Below, in pieces: positions 35,943 to 45,632 of a stretch of 64,000 bases of DNA. This stretch comes from Mesorhizobium waimense (GTDB taxonomy: Bacteria > Pseudomonadota > Alphaproteobacteria > Rhizobiales > Rhizobiaceae): the NCBI RefSeq assembly GCF_003601975.1, contig NZ_QZWZ01000005.1:62001-126000 (forward strand), given 5' to 3'. Position numbers and translations under genes: made by a program. The notes beneath the pieces are model-generated. The model was not told where the DNA came from, made no database searches, and saw nothing but the letters and a program-made list of their open reading frames with translations. The first letter of the stretch is position 1. Each line of letters opens with the position of its first letter.

Positions 35943-37367
35943 CTATTGGAAAGTTTTTCTTTGTCTAAAGGAAGAGATCAGAACGCCCGGATTCATCAAG
36001 CCAGACGGATCAAGGGCATCTTTCACCACCGCCATCAAGTTTCGCTCCACCGGACTTCTGTTGGTGTCGGCGAGCACGATCTTCGAGCGGCCGAGACCAT
36101 GCTCGGCCGCAAAGCTGCCGCCCATTTCCGTGGCCAGCGCGGCCAGCGCCTGGCCGAGTTCCAACGCCTTGTCGGCAAAGTCGCTTTGCCCTTCGGGAGG
36201 GCTCAGATTGTAGTGGATGTTGCCATCGCCGAGATGGCCGAAGGGATTGGTGCGCACGCCCGGCAGGATCTTGCTGCAGATATCTTCCCCCGCCTCGATG
36301 AATTCGGCGATCTTGCCTGGCGGCACCGAAATGTCGTGCTTGAGCTGCTGCCCCTCCAGTCGCTGCCCTTCGGGCTGCTCCTCGCGCAGATGCCAGAAGT
36401 GCGCCCTCTGGGCATCCGACATTGCAAGCGCACCATCGATCACCAACTCCTGCTCCATGCCCCACTCCAGCGCCGCGGTCAGGATCTCGTCCAGCGGAAC
36501 CCTGGCCGAGCTCGACGCGAGCTCGGCCAGAAGGTGGGCCCCGCCCCTGGTTTCCAGTGGAAAGGAAAGCTCCGCCAAATGCTTCAGGACCAGCTTGAGG
36601 CCGAAATCGGAAAAGAACTCAAGGCCGGAAAGGAACTCACCGGCTTCGCCCCTCAAATATGTTCCGAAGGCGACCGCCGCGCCGCAATCGGCGAAGGTAA
36701 GCAGCGCCGTCGTCCGCTGCTTGGGCGCGGGATAGAGCTTCAGCACCGCGCGCGTCACAATGCCCAGCGTGCCTTCCGAGCCGCAGAACAGCTTGCGCAA
36801 CTGGTAGCCGGCATTGTCCTTCTGCACGGAGCGCAGCCCGTTCCACACCGTGCCGTCGGCCAGAACAACTTCCAGGCCGAGGACAAGATCCTGCATCATG
36901 CCATAGCGCAAGGCGTGGCTGCCGCCGGCATTGGTGCCGATCAACCCGCCGATCCTGGCGCTGCCTTCGGCGCCGAGATGCATCGGAAAGATGAGACCAT
37001 GCGGCTCCAGGGCCTCGTGCAGTGTGGATAGAACCACGCCCGCTTCGACAATGATCGAACCGCTCGCGAGGTCCGGTTTCTCCATCGCCGTCATGCGCGA
37101 GAGCGACAGGATCACGGCGCCGGATTCGTGCGCGACGGCACCACCGCACAGGCCGGTGTTGCCGCCCTGGGGCACCATCGCCACGCCCGCCTCACGGCAG
37201 ATTTCGACGACCCGCGCCACCTCCTGCGTGTTTGCCGGACGAGCGACGCCCAGCGGAACCGCTCCGTAGCGCCGCAGCCAGTCCCATCGATAGGGCTCGA
37301 CATCGCTGCCCGAAAGCCAGCCTTTCGCACCAAGGATATTCGACAAGGCAGAGACGGGATCGATCAT
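35943..37367 (-). CDS. FAD-linked 2-hydroxyacid dehydrogenase, second family member
   Basis: This 474-residue protein of the GlcD/D-2-hydroxyglutarate dehydrogenase type has QGGNTGLCGGAV (about 67-78), IGTNAGGSHALRYGMMQDL, GSEGTLGIVTRAVLKLYP, and the C-terminal NPFGHLGDGNIHYNLSPP, AAEHGLGRSK and DPSGLMNPGVL. It shares architecture with the protein at 16299-17690 but is clearly divergent. It is preceded by the AapP gene (69-base gap) in the leftward run. The likely role is oxidation of a D-2-hydroxyacid to a 2-oxo acid; its placement before the ThDP enzyme would feed that enzyme. This pairing is inference. Confidence 0.9.
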   Translation of the reverse strand: MIDPVSALSNILGAKGWLSGSDVEPYRWDWLRRYGAVPLGVARPANTQEVARVVEICREAGVAMVPQGGNTGLCGGAVAHESGAVILSLSRMTAMEKPDLASGSIIVEAGVVLSTLHEALEPHGLIFPMHLGAEGSARIGGLIGTNAGGSHALRYGMMQDLVLGLEVVLADGTVWNGLRSVQKDNAGYQLRKLFCGSEGTLGIVTRAVLKLYPAPKQRTTALLTFADCGAAVAFGTYLRGEAGEFLSGLEFFSDFGLKLVLKHLAELSFPLETRGGAHLLAELASSSARVPLDEILTAALEWGMEQELVIDGALAMSDAQRAHFWHLREEQPEGQRLEGQQLKHDISVPPGKIAEFIEAGEDICSKILPGVRTNPFGHLGDGNIHYNLSPPEGQSDFADKALELGQALAALATEMGGSFAAEHGLGRSKIVLADTNRSPVERNLMAVVKDALDPSGLMNPGVLISSFRQRKTFQ

Positions 37368-37435
37368 GGGATAATCTGTACGAGTTCGGGAGGCTCACAT
37401 GCGCCGCAATTGCATCCATGCGGCATGGAGCCTGA

Positions 37436-38191
37436 TCAATGCCCCAGAACCTGGGACAGGAAAAGTTGCGTTCGTTCGCTTTTGGCCGAAGTGAAGAAGA
37501 TTTCGGGCGGCGCCTCTTCGACAATCTCGCCCGCATCCATGAAGATCACCCGGTCCGCAACCCGCCGTGCAAAACCCATCTCATGGGTGACGCAGATCAT
37601 CGTCATGCCTTCGGAGGCCAGCGTAACCATCACGTCCAGCACTTCCGAAATCATTTCAGGATCCAATGCCGAGGTCGGCTCGTCGAAAAGCATGATCTGC
37701 GGCTGCATGCAAAGCGATCGCGCGATGGCGACACGCTGTTGCTGGCCGCCCGAAAGCTGGCCGGGATATTTTGAGGCTTGTTCGGGGATGCGGACCTTTT
37801 CCAGATAGCGGCGCGCCGTCGCTTCCGCCTCAGCGCGGGGCATCTTGCGCACCAGCATTGGCGCAAGCACGCAATTCTCCAGTACCGTCATATGCGGAAA
37901 CAGGTTGAAGTGCTGGAACACCATGCCGACTTCGCGCCGGATCTCGTCGATGTTTCCGACGTCATCGTTCAACTCCGTGCCAAGCACCATGATGCTGCCG
38001 GCATTGTGTTCCTCCAGGCGGTTGATGCAGCGGATCATGGTGGATTTGCCGGAGCCGGAGGGGCCACACACGACGATCTTCTCTCCGCGTGCGACGGTCA
38101 GGTTGATGTCACGAAGCGCATGAAAGGTGCCGTAATATTTGCTCATGCCTTCGACTCGGACGGCTATTTCCTGCGTAGTTGGAACGGTCAT
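37436..38191 (-). CDS. aapP: polar amino-acid ABC importer ATPase, AapP/GlnQ type
   Basis: This 251-residue ATPase has Walker [10 protein letters not shown] (about 43-51), Q-loop [14 protein letters not shown], signature [15 protein letters not shown], Walker [14 protein letters not shown] and H-loop [12 protein letters not shown] 38191 is chosen from the family N-terminus; 98 codons of open frame upstream are shadow of the permease gene. It is the fourth gene of an aapJQMP-order cluster, the layout of the general L-amino-acid transporter of rhizobia. It drives uptake at the inner membrane. Confidence 0.94.
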   Translation of the reverse strand: MTVPTTQEIAVRVEGMSKYYGTFHALRDINLTVARGEKIVVCGPSGSGKSTMIRCINRLEEHNAGSIMVLGTELNDDVGNIDEIRREVGMVFQHFNLFPHMTVLENCVLAPMLVRKMPRAEAEATARRYLEKVRIPEQASKYPGQLSGGQQQRVAIARSLCMQPQIMLFDEPTSALDPEMISEVLDVMVTLASEGMTMICVTHEMGFARRVADRVIFMDAGEIVEEAPPEIFFTSAKSERTQLFLSQVLGH

Positions 38192-38202
38192 CACGAAATT
38201 CC

Positions 38203-39282
38203 TTATCGCTCGCCGACCGACATGCGCCGTTCGAGGAAGGCGCCGTAGCGGGACAGGCTGAAGACGAAGACGAAATAGATCATGGCGATGAAGGCGTAGA
38301 CCTCGACATAGGCGAACCGCCATTCGCCGGTTCCGTAGGCGGCGTTGCCGGAAGCCAGGATCTCGAAGAAGCCGACGATGATCACCAGAGACGTCTCCTT
38401 GAACGAGATCACGAACTGGTTGATCGTGGCCGGCAGTGCGTTGCGCATTGCCTGCGGCAGGAGGATGCGGCTGATGCGGTGCCAATAGCTGAGGCCGAGC
38501 GCCATCGCCGCCTCCTCCTGTCCTCTCGGAACGCCCTGCATGCCGCCCCTCACGATCTCGGCCTGATAGGCGGAGAAGAACAGCGCCGAGCCGAGGATCA
38601 CCCGGTAGAGCTTATCGCCCTGCAGCCACTGCGGCAGCGCGAAAGGCAGGACGATCGCGAAGGTGAACAGGATCGAGATCAGCGGAAGCGACCGCACGCC
38701 ATCGATGATGAGGCCTGTCGTGCGCGATATCCAGGGCAGTTCGGAGCGGCGCAGCAGGGCAAGACAGATTGCCAGCGGAAAGCCGACCAGGCAGGTCGTC
38801 ACGAAGATGAAGAGCGTCAGCGCAAGCCCGCCCCACATTTCCTCGCCGACGAAGCCCAGGCCGAGCAGTCCGCCTTTCATCAGCACATAGAAGACGGCGG
38901 CTCCGACCCCCCAAACGAGCGCGATGCGACGCCCCGTCCAGAAGGCCGGAATGCAGCTCAGCACCGTCATGGCCACGACCGTGACGCAGGCAAGCGCGGA
39001 GCGCCATTGTTCCTCATAGGGGTACAATCCGAAAAAGATGATGCGCCACCGGGCGGCGATGACCGACCAGCAGGCTCCGGATGCCGCATGACAGGCGTCT
39101 GGCCCTCCGCTTGCATCGAACACCGCGGAAAAGACAGCCCAATTCAGCAGCTTCCAGACCAGAAAGACAATCACCGAGAGGGAGAGCAGTGAAATCACGG
39201 CCTGACGAGGCGTCGCGAAGAAGCGTCTCTTCAGATCCTCAAGCTTCCCTGAGGCAGGCGGAGCGACAACGACCATTTCCAT
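38203..39282 (-). CDS. aapM: amino-acid ABC permease, AapM-like
   Basis: This 359-residue permease has an N-terminal helix (about 28-50), a Cys-containing periplasmic loop ([14 protein letters not shown]), several more helices, and the EAA-type loop [21 protein letters not shown] split at the cytoplasmic face. The His/Glu/Gln-Ala family marks [12 protein letters not shown] and [11 protein letters not shown] match AapM-type proteins, which are longer than ordinary HisM permeases. It lies 3 bases after aapQ and 11 before aapP. Confidence 0.93.
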   Translation of the reverse strand: MEMVVVAPPASGKLEDLKRRFFATPRQAVISLLSLSVIVFLVWKLLNWAVFSAVFDASGGPDACHAASGACWSVIAARWRIIFFGLYPYEEQWRSALACVTVVAMTVLSCIPAFWTGRRIALVWGVGAAVFYVLMKGGLLGLGFVGEEMWGGLALTLFIFVTTCLVGFPLAICLALLRRSELPWISRTTGLIIDGVRSLPLISILFTFAIVLPFALPQWLQGDKLYRVILGSALFFSAYQAEIVRGGMQGVPRGQEEAAMALGLSYWHRISRILLPQAMRNALPATINQFVISFKETSLVIIVGFFEILASGNAAYGTGEWRFAYVEVYAFIAMIYFVFVFSLSRYGAFLERRMSVGER

Positions 39283-39285
39283 CTC

Positions 39286-40449
39286 TCATCCCCTCAGTTG
39301 ATTGCCCTTGAGGGCGATCGCTTTGTTGATGCGGTTGAACAGAGCCGCCAGGCTCAAATTGATGGCGAGGAATCCAGCCATCAGTATGCCGATTGCTTCG
39401 AGCGTCTGACCCGAATGGTTGATCGTCAGCGCGGTGATCATGAAGAAGTCGGTGAAGCCGACCGCTATGCCCATCGTGGTCGCCTTCATCAGCCAGACAT
39501 ACTGGTTGGCCAGGATCGGCAGCATGGCGCGCAGCGCAAGCGGCAGCCGGACAAGCGTGAAAACCTGCCAGGGCGTGAGCCCCAGCGAACTGGCGGCCTC
39601 CACCTGACCTTTGCCGACGGCCTTGAAGCCGCCGCGCACGATCTCGCCGATATAGGAACCGCCATAGATCGCGATGGCCACGACGAGTGCGGAAAATTCC
39701 GGAGGGATGCGCAGGCCGCCTCGCAAGTTCAGGCCTTGCAGCGATGGCAGATCCAGCAAAGGGCTGTCGGGCAGGCGACCGGCAAACAGGAAGAGCACAG
39801 CGCACACGAGCGCGGCTGCAACGGCCGCAAGCTGCACCGAGAACCGTTGACCCAGTGGACGGCTGAGCAGGGATGTGCGACCCAACCAGATCGGCAGAAC
39901 GATTGCCGCGACCACGGCCAACGAAGCCGCCAGCAGTGCCAGCCCGCCGACGTTCGGGGCAGGCAGATAAAGCCCACGGCTCGTGAGCAGCATGCCCCAG
40001 CCCTCATGCGCGCTGCGCGGCGGCGGCAGGTGCGTGATGAGCGCGTACCAGAAAAACACCTGCAGGATCAGAGGGATGTTTCGAAAGACATCGACGTAGG
40101 TGCGGCCGAGCAGCTTCGCCAGATCATTCGCGGACGTCTGCGCAAGCCCCACGATCATTCCGACCAGCGTCGCCAGCGCGAGGCCGAAGCTGCCAAGAAA
40201 CAGCGTGTTGAGGATGCCGATGATGAAATACCACCAATAGGGATCATTGGCCGATGCCGGCAAAAGCGAGAAGCCCAGGTCCCAGCCGGTCGACTTGAAA
40301 AGGAAGTCGAAACCGGAGGTGATGCCCTGGGCGGCGAGATTCTGTCTAGCGATCAGGGTGCCGGCGATAACCAGCGCTCCGAGCGCGCCGACATAGAGCG
40401 CCTGCAGCAATGCGTTGCGAACCTTCTGATTTCTCAGCAGCTTAAACAT
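39286..40449 (-). CDS. aapQ: amino-acid ABC permease, AapQ-like
   Basis: This 387-residue permease has an AapQ-type N-terminus with SGFDFLFKSTGWDLGFSLL (about 41-59), then GILNTLFLGSFGLALATLVG. The ABC-contact loop reads EAASSLGLTPWQVFTLVRLP and the family end is AIGILMAGFLAINLSLAAL. The extra central segment (about 130-230) is typical for Aap-type permeases. ATG 40449 has GGAAAGG upstream. It pairs with AapM to form the channel. Confidence 0.93.
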   Translation of the reverse strand: MFKLLRNQKVRNALLQALYVGALGALVIAGTLIARQNLAAQGITSGFDFLFKSTGWDLGFSLLPASANDPYWWYFIIGILNTLFLGSFGLALATLVGMIVGLAQTSANDLAKLLGRTYVDVFRNIPLILQVFFWYALITHLPPPRSAHEGWGMLLTSRGLYLPAPNVGGLALLAASLAVVAAIVLPIWLGRTSLLSRPLGQRFSVQLAAVAAALVCAVLFLFAGRLPDSPLLDLPSLQGLNLRGGLRIPPEFSALVVAIAIYGGSYIGEIVRGGFKAVGKGQVEAASSLGLTPWQVFTLVRLPLALRAMLPILANQYVWLMKATTMGIAVGFTDFFMITALTINHSGQTLEAIGILMAGFLAINLSLAALFNRINKAIALKGNQLRG

Positions 40450-40506
40450 CGACCGACCTTTCCTGGGAGGGAGGGCCGGCTCCGCGTTGGCGGAGCCGGC
40501 TATGCG

Positions 40507-41544
40507 TCAGTCGACCACCAGCGGGAACAGAACGCCGCCATTGTTCCAAAGGTTGGTCAGGTCACGATCCATCTTGTAGGGCGAGTCCTTGCCGAGATCG
40601 CGATCGAATATCTCCGCGTAGTTTCCGACCTTCTTAATGACGTTGTAGGCCCAATCGTCGGGCAGCCCGAGACCCTTGCCCATGCCCGGCGCGGCACCGA
40701 GGAACTTGGCGACCGCCGGCGAAGTCGGCTTGGCCTTGATCTCGTCGACATTCTTGGAGGTGATGCCTTCCTGTTCCGCGAACAGCAGGGCGCTGAGAGT
40801 CCAGTTGGCGACGTCGACCCAATTGTCGTCACCCTGCCGCAGGATCATGACCTCCGGCTCGACCGCGATCACGTCAGGCAGGATCACATGGTCTTCGACC
40901 TTGCCCTTGGCCACACGAGCGATGGCCAGGACTGGACCCCATTGCGCATAGAGGTCGCAACGGCCGGAGAAGTAAGCCTGCTCAAGCTCTTCCGTCTTTT
41001 CGATGACGACCGGCTCGAGCTTGATCCCGATCTTCTGGCTGTAGGCCGCGACCTGCTGTTCGATGGTCGTGCCTGCCGGGATGCAGATCGTGCCGCCCTC
41101 TGCATCCTTGAGCGACTTCAGGTTGAGCTCCTTGTGCGCCATCACCTTGGTCGTGCCGAGGTAGTACGACATCGAGAACTGGAGTCCCAGTTCCGTGTCG
41201 CGGCTCAGCGTGCCGCCCGAAGCCTTGATGACGATGTCGACGTCGCCCGACTGAAGCGAGGGCCAACGCTGCGCCCAGCTGATCGGCACGATCTTCAGTT
41301 TCGCCGGATCGCCGAAGACGGCTGTGGCGACGGCACGGCACAGGTCGATGTCCATGCCCTTCCAGTTGCCCTTGTCGTCCACTTCGGCAAAGCCGAGATA
41401 CGAGCCGTCATGGCCGGTACAATTGAGCACGCCGCGCGCCTTGACGGTTTCAAGCGTCTTGCCGCCCGCCGCCTGAGCTGGCGCCGAAATTTGGGCAAGG
41501 CTGAGCGCAAGGGCGGCAGCCGCCCCCCATTTGAGAAACTGCAT
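40507..41544 (-). CDS. aapJ: periplasmic amino-acid-binding protein, AapJ-like
   Basis: This 345-residue protein has a signal peptide (MQFLKWGAAAALALSLAQIS then APAQA) and a SBP_bac_3 fold. Typical AapJ features are ARGVLNCTGHDGSYLGFAEV, WKGMDIDLCRAVATAVFGD and DVDIVIKASGGTLSRDTELG. The C-terminal part is NYAEIFDRDLGKDSPYKMDR and NLWNNGGVLFP. The ATG at 41544 is preferred because GGAG lies 8 bases upstream; another ATG is two codons earlier. The protein selects the amino acid for AapQM/P. The usual AapJ binding region carries MTRDTEL-like residues; here it is LSRDTEL, and the ligand may differ. Confidence 0.93.
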   Translation of the reverse strand: MQFLKWGAAAALALSLAQISAPAQAAGGKTLETVKARGVLNCTGHDGSYLGFAEVDDKGNWKGMDIDLCRAVATAVFGDPAKLKIVPISWAQRWPSLQSGDVDIVIKASGGTLSRDTELGLQFSMSYYLGTTKVMAHKELNLKSLKDAEGGTICIPAGTTIEQQVAAYSQKIGIKLEPVVIEKTEELEQAYFSGRCDLYAQWGPVLAIARVAKGKVEDHVILPDVIAVEPEVMILRQGDDNWVDVANWTLSALLFAEQEGITSKNVDEIKAKPTSPAVAKFLGAAPGMGKGLGLPDDWAYNVIKKVGNYAEIFDRDLGKDSPYKMDRDLTNLWNNGGVLFPLVVD

Positions 41545-41617
41545 AGTCATTCTCCGCTGTTGAGGTTGTTGGATTTTTATGTTGTTGGGGCTGTCTAGCC
41601 CGGGTTGAAAGCCGCCT

Positions 41618-42568
41618 TCACTCGAGAAGGGGGGTCGGCTTCGGTAGGGCAGAGATTTTCAGATCGCTGCCCCAATCTTGTTGCGTCAGCCATCGGTGCA
41701 AGGCAGCGACGGCCTTCACGCGCAGGTGCCCTCTGGGCATGACCAGGTAAAAGCCCGGTATTTCCTCCTCTTTCATGTCGACGAGGGCGTCGCGCCCAAG
41801 CGGCGCGACGAGCGCGCCCGATCGCAAATCTTCTTCGGCGTCGATGACCGAGACGAGCCCGATGCCGATGCCCTGCAGCGTCGCGCGCCGCATCGTCGCG
41901 GCGTCGTCAAAGCCGATGCTGCGGTCGCCATCCGCCAGCTCGACGCCGAGGTGCCGCAGAATGTCAGGCCACAGGCGTTTCGACTTCACCGTATCCAGCA
42001 GCGTGAAGCGGGTGAGGTCCTTCGCCGAGCTGATCTGCCCGCCGATCGCCGGCGTGCAGCAGATGATCTTCGGGTCCGGCACGAGCAGCGTCACGTCATA
42101 GTCAGTCAGGCCGCCGTAGCCCCACTGCACCGTCATATCGATGTCGTCGCGTCCGAAATCCGGCAGATCGACCATCGTCGTCAGCCGAAGGTCGGCACCT
42201 GGCAATATCTCGCGAAACAGCGACAGGCGCGGCAGCAGGTAGTGGGTGGCGAAATACGGGCTCGCATTGAGATTGATGCGATCCCGGTAGGTAGATTTGG
42301 TGACCCGGCGCACGCCTTCGGCAAACTCGTCGAACCCTGCCTTGACGTAGTGCGACAGCAGGATCGCCGACTCGGTCAACTCGATCGAGCGCCCCTTGCG
42401 CTCGAACAGGGTCACCTGCAGCGTGTCTTCCAGCAGCTTGATCTGCTGCCCGACAGCCTGAGGTGTCACCAGCAACTCGTCGGCGGCCTGCCGAAAGCTC
42501 TTATGCCGCGCGACCGCGTGAAAAACCCGCAGGGCATTCAGCGGTGGAAGGCGCGGCTTGCCAGTCAT
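41618..42568 (-). CDS. LysR-family regulator, GcvA-like
   Basis: This 316-residue protein has the LysR HTH (FHAVARHKSFRQAADELLVT, about 15-34, then PQAVGQQIKLLEDTLQVTLF) and a substrate domain with YLLPRLSLFREILPGADLRL and GIGIGLVSVIDAEEDL. The GcvA type is suggested by LPPLNALRVFHAVARH. The ATG at 42568 gives the family start; an ATG at 42610 adds 14 residues. It lies upstream of and in line with aapJ, so it probably regulates the transporter and the catabolic genes that follow. No clear T-N11-A box was assigned. Confidence 0.91.
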   Translation of the reverse strand: MTGKPRLPPLNALRVFHAVARHKSFRQAADELLVTPQAVGQQIKLLEDTLQVTLFERKGRSIELTESAILLSHYVKAGFDEFAEGVRRVTKSTYRDRINLNASPYFATHYLLPRLSLFREILPGADLRLTTMVDLPDFGRDDIDMTVQWGYGGLTDYDVTLLVPDPKIICCTPAIGGQISSAKDLTRFTLLDTVKSKRLWPDILRHLGVELADGDRSIGFDDAATMRRATLQGIGIGLVSVIDAEEDLRSGALVAPLGRDALVDMKEEEIPGFYLVMPRGHLRVKAVAALHRWLTQQDWGSDLKISALPKPTPLLE

Positions 42569-42644
42569 CGTTCGCTCAACTCCTTCCGGTTTTCGAACTC
42601 CGTCATGCACGGCACGTCACGGTCACTGCGGCCGTCGCCAGACC

Positions 42645-43394
42645 TCAAGCGTAGATGTAACCACCTGAAACAATTATGTTTTCACCGGTCATGTAGGTGT
42701 TCTTGGGGCCACCGGCCATCAGCACCCATTCGGCGATTTCCGTCGGCTGCGCGCCGCGGCCCAGCGGGCTCGCCTTGGCCAGTTCCTCCAAGAAGCCGAG
42801 CGCGGCCGCGCGCTCGGTCGCCATGCCGGCGGGAGCCACGGAATTGACGAGGATACCGTCCTTGGCGACCTGATGCGCGAAGGAGCGGGTGAGGCTGACC
42901 ACCGCCGCCTTCGTTGCCGCATAGTGGGCGTTCTGCGGATGCGCCTTGAAGGCGTCCACCGACGTCAGGTTGACGATGCGCCCGCGAACCTCGGCCTTGG
43001 GTTCCTGCGTCTGCATATGCCTGACGGCCGCGACCATCATGTGGTAGGTGCCCTTGACGTTAATGCCGTTGGAGGCATCCCATTCGGCATCAGTGATTTC
43101 GAGCAGCGGGCGGCGGGGATAGATCGCGGCGGAGTTGATCAGCGTGTCGATGCGCCCCAGCTTCGAAGCGATTGCCTCGAAGGCGGCGTGGCACTGCGGC
43201 CCTATTTGGATGTCGCATTTGGCAAAAGCCGTCGGCAGACCTTTCGTGCGCGCCGGTTCAAGTGCTGCTTCAGCCGCCTCCGGGTTGATGTCGATGATGC
43301 CGACTGCCGAAGCGCCATTGTCGACCGCCATGCGGACCAGAAGCGCGCCGAGGCCGGAACCGCCGCCAACGATGAGTATGGAAAGACCCTGCAT
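42645..43394 (-). CDS. SDR-family oxidoreductase
   Basis: This 249-residue classical SDR has [12 protein letters not shown] (about 9-20), [13 protein letters not shown], the Ser in NLTSVDAF and the Tyr/Lys in AHYAATKAA, ending [14 protein letters not shown]. The glycine loop is GGGSGLG instead of TGxxxGIG, and INSAA replaces NNAG. It is probably NAD(P)-dependent oxidation of a hydroxyl. It is 11 bases after another SDR gene. Specific substrate unknown. Confidence 0.88.
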   Translation of the reverse strand: MQGLSILIVGGGSGLGALLVRMAVDNGASAVGIIDINPEAAEAALEPARTKGLPTAFAKCDIQIGPQCHAAFEAIASKLGRIDTLINSAAIYPRRPLLEITDAEWDASNGINVKGTYHMMVAAVRHMQTQEPKAEVRGRIVNLTSVDAFKAHPQNAHYAATKAAVVSLTRSFAHQVAKDGILVNSVAPAGMATERAAALGFLEELAKASPLGRGAQPTEIAEWVLMAGGPKNTYMTGENIIVSGGYIYA

Positions 43395-43405
43395 GTCCTA
43401 TTTCC

Positions 43406-44119
43406 TTACTTGCTGCCGCTCGGGGTGGTCGGGCGGGTTGGCATGATGTCGAAACGGGTAACGTCGGCCCAGGCGGGCAAACCGAGCAGGGCCACGACCA
43501 TCCGGGCCACATCTTCGGGCTGGACCGCGAAATTGCCGGCATACATGGCGGCCCGGGACTTGGCGTCGAGGATGTCCTTGTAGAGCTGCGTCTCGACCCG
43601 ACCCGGCACGATCTCAGTCACGCGGATACCGTGGCTGGACAGATCGGCCCGCAGTGCCGCCGCGAAACCCGAGATCGCCGCCTTGGTCGCGGAATAGACG
43701 GCTACATTCGGAAAGGCGGCATGGCCGGCCGAGGAGCCGGTAAACACAATGTGCCCTGCCCCGCGATCGCGCATCTGCGGCACGACCAGCCGGGTGAGCA
43801 TGATCGCCGCACTGAGGTTGACCTCCAGCGTGGCGTCGATGTCCGATATTTTCATGTCGGCGAAATTGCCCAACGGCGGCATCACACCGGCATTGTTGAT
43901 CAGCACGTCTATGTGCAGATCGCTCACCACGGCCTCGAGCGCCTCCCGGTCAGTGACGTCGACGGCGATGGGCGTGATCCCGGGTCGCGTGGCCCGCAAC
44001 TCCTCCAGCGCGCTCTTGCTGCGGCCGACGGCATAGACATCGTAGCCGGCCTCGCTAAGCGCCAACGCCATCGCTCGCCCGATGCCGCTCGTCGCTCCTG
44101 TGATGAAGGCTGTCGTCAC
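43406..44119 (-). CDS. SDR-family oxidoreductase (YdfG-like)
   Basis: This 237-residue classical SDR has ITGATSGIGRAMALALSEAG (about 6-25), DVLINNAGVMPPLGN, GSSAGHAAFPNVAVYSATKA with Ser, Tyr and Lys, and PGRVETQLYKDI. It resembles YdfG-type 3-hydroxy acid (serine/3-hydroxypropionate) dehydrogenases. GTG 44119 is the start; GGGGAAG lies 5 bases before it. It is the first gene of the leftward series toward 27150. Confidence 0.88.
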   Translation of the reverse strand: MTTAFITGATSGIGRAMALALSEAGYDVYAVGRSKSALEELRATRPGITPIAVDVTDREALEAVVSDLHIDVLINNAGVMPPLGNFADMKISDIDATLEVNLSAAIMLTRLVVPQMRDRGAGHIVFTGSSAGHAAFPNVAVYSATKAAISGFAAALRADLSSHGIRVTEIVPGRVETQLYKDILDAKSRAAMYAGNFAVQPEDVARMVVALLGLPAWADVTRFDIMPTRPTTPSGSK

Positions 44120-44408
44120 GTGGGCTTCCCCGTTTTCTGGAGGTCAGTGTGTGGCTTTAGCCGGCACAGTGAAACCAAGAAAACCAGGAAAAAGGAAAGA
44201 TAAGCTTTCTCATTGACCGGCGGCCTGCCATTGCTGCACTGCGGTCCGCAAATGCTGCATCCCCGCAAAAGTCAGGCATCTCAAAGTACTGTCCGACCTT
44301 TCCTTCGCGGAATTGCCCGCGGCCAACCGTCTTGAGCGAAAAACCTGGCTTTGCCTTTGGTCGAGAAACCGCCTGCCGGCACGTGTTGGCAGGACCGCTT
44401 CCGCAAGA
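44120..44408. other. intergenic region: SDR promoter side and GntR 3' side
   Basis: About 290 bases without a gene. The left end should hold the leftward promoter for the 43406-44119 SDR. An imperfect hairpin (CCTGCC 44372-44377, GGCAGG 44388-44393) lies 16 bases after the GntR stop and could terminate that transcript. Confidence 0.35.
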
Positions 44409-45197
44409 TCAACGCGTCGGGACAGCCGACCCTTTCAGATCGGAGAAAAGCGAGGCTGCGGCGGCCTTCTGTGCCGCATCCGTCGTTTCGACGCCGGATG
44501 CCAGCGCAAGAGCACGGACACGCTCGAGACTGTTTTGAAGATGCTTGCGCATGGCGTCCCGCGCGGCGCGGCCATCCTGCTTCTCGATGGCTTCGACGAT
44601 CTTTCGGTGCTCGCTGTGAATGCGCGCGTAATAGGCATCCTTGAGTTCGGGCACCACCACGTGACCAAGCTGGAAGCGCGGCACTATGACGGGGCGCAAA
44701 TACTCAAGGAAGCCGTGGATGAATTCGTTGCGCGCGGATTTGGCTATGGCCAGGTGAAAATCGTAATCGTAGTGGACCGGCACCGCGCCGGGATCCTCGC
44801 TGCGGGCGTCGACCTGCTCCATCAGCGTGCGAATGGTGCCGGCCTCTGCCTCCGTCCGGCGCTCGGCGCAAAGGCCGGCGGCCTCCACTTCGACGCTCAG
44901 CCGCAGTTCCAGCAAAGACACGGTTTCCGGCAAGGTCTTGAGCGCGTCCTGCGGTATCGAAAAATTGCGCGGCGCCGGCGCTTCGCTGACGAACATGCCG
45001 CGGCCCTGCTGGGGGATCACCATGCCTTCGGAGCGCAGCCGCGCCACGGCTTCGCGCACAACCGTGCGGCTGACATCATACTCGGCGCAAAGCTCGGCCT
45101 CCGTCGGCAACTGCGCACCAGGTTGCAGCCTGCCTGAGCGTATCTTCTCCGACAAGCTTTCGGCCACGACGGTGGAAAGTGGCTTGCGCTTGGTCAT
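44409..45197 (-). CDS. GntR-family regulator, FadR/FCD subfamily
   Basis: This 262-residue regulator has an N-terminal wHTH (LPTEAELCAEYDVSRTVVRE, about 30-49, then GMVIPQQGRGMFV) and a helical FCD effector domain with metal-binding residues (DYDFHLAIAKSARNEF, HSEHRKIVEAIEKQD, MRKHLQNS). FCD regulators usually sense carboxylic acids. The ATG at 45197 is used; the frame is open 21 codons upstream without homology. It is downstream of RidA, SDR and shikimate-dehydrogenase-like genes and probably regulates both arms of the divergent locus through the palindrome at 47991. Confidence 0.92.
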   Translation of the reverse strand: MTKRKPLSTVVAESLSEKIRSGRLQPGAQLPTEAELCAEYDVSRTVVREAVARLRSEGMVIPQQGRGMFVSEAPAPRNFSIPQDALKTLPETVSLLELRLSVEVEAAGLCAERRTEAEAGTIRTLMEQVDARSEDPGAVPVHYDYDFHLAIAKSARNEFIHGFLEYLRPVIVPRFQLGHVVVPELKDAYYARIHSEHRKIVEAIEKQDGRAARDAMRKHLQNSLERVRALALASGVETTDAAQKAAAASLFSDLKGSAVPTR

Positions 45198-45273
45198 CGG
45201 TCTCCTTCCACCATGCCCGGATGCCAAATGAAAGGTCCGAATGCCGGAATGATGCCCCAACCGGCAAGGCCTT

Positions 45274-45621
45274 TCAAACCGCGGCCGTCACGATCAACTC
45301 GACCAGCATGCCGGGTTTCGCCATCCGGCCTTCGCCGGACGAGCGGGCCGGCGCATGCTCTTTCGGCATCCAGGCGTCCCAGACTGCGTTGACCTCGTCG
45401 AAGTCGCGGATGTCGTCCAGCCACATCTGCACGTGCAGGATGCGTGTCTTGTCGGTGCCGGCCTTGGCGAGTAACGCGTCGATCTTGCCGAGCACTTCGC
45501 GCATCTGGTTTGCCGCGGACTGGCCGGGCATGGCGACCTGCCCGGTCAAGTAGAGCGTGCCATTGTGGATGACGCCGTGATGGATGCGCGCGTCGAATTC
45601 AAGCCGCTGGATAGCGTTCAT
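45274..45621 (-). CDS. RidA/YjgF-family enamine/imine deaminase
   Basis: This 115-residue protein has the RidA fold: HHGVIHNGTLYLTGQVA (about 15-31), MREVLGKIDALLAKAGTDK, WMPKEHAPARSSGEGRM with the usual substrate-binding Arg, and LVELIVTAAV. RidA hydrolyses reactive 2-imino acids; other members act in catabolic pathways. ATG 45621 follows GAGGAAG by 4 bases; an ATG at 45636 that overlaps the SDR stop (ATGA) is an alternative. Its operon contains SDR and shikimate-type dehydrogenases. Confidence 0.9.
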   Translation of the reverse strand: MNAIQRLEFDARIHHGVIHNGTLYLTGQVAMPGQSAANQMREVLGKIDALLAKAGTDKTRILHVQMWLDDIRDFDEVNAVWDAWMPKEHAPARSSGEGRMAKPGMLVELIVTAAV

Positions 45622-45632
45622 TGGCTTCCTCG

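Noticed and set aside
39298..41598. 766-codon frame on + opposite aapQ and aapJ
   Set aside because: Shadow of two well-supported transporter genes.
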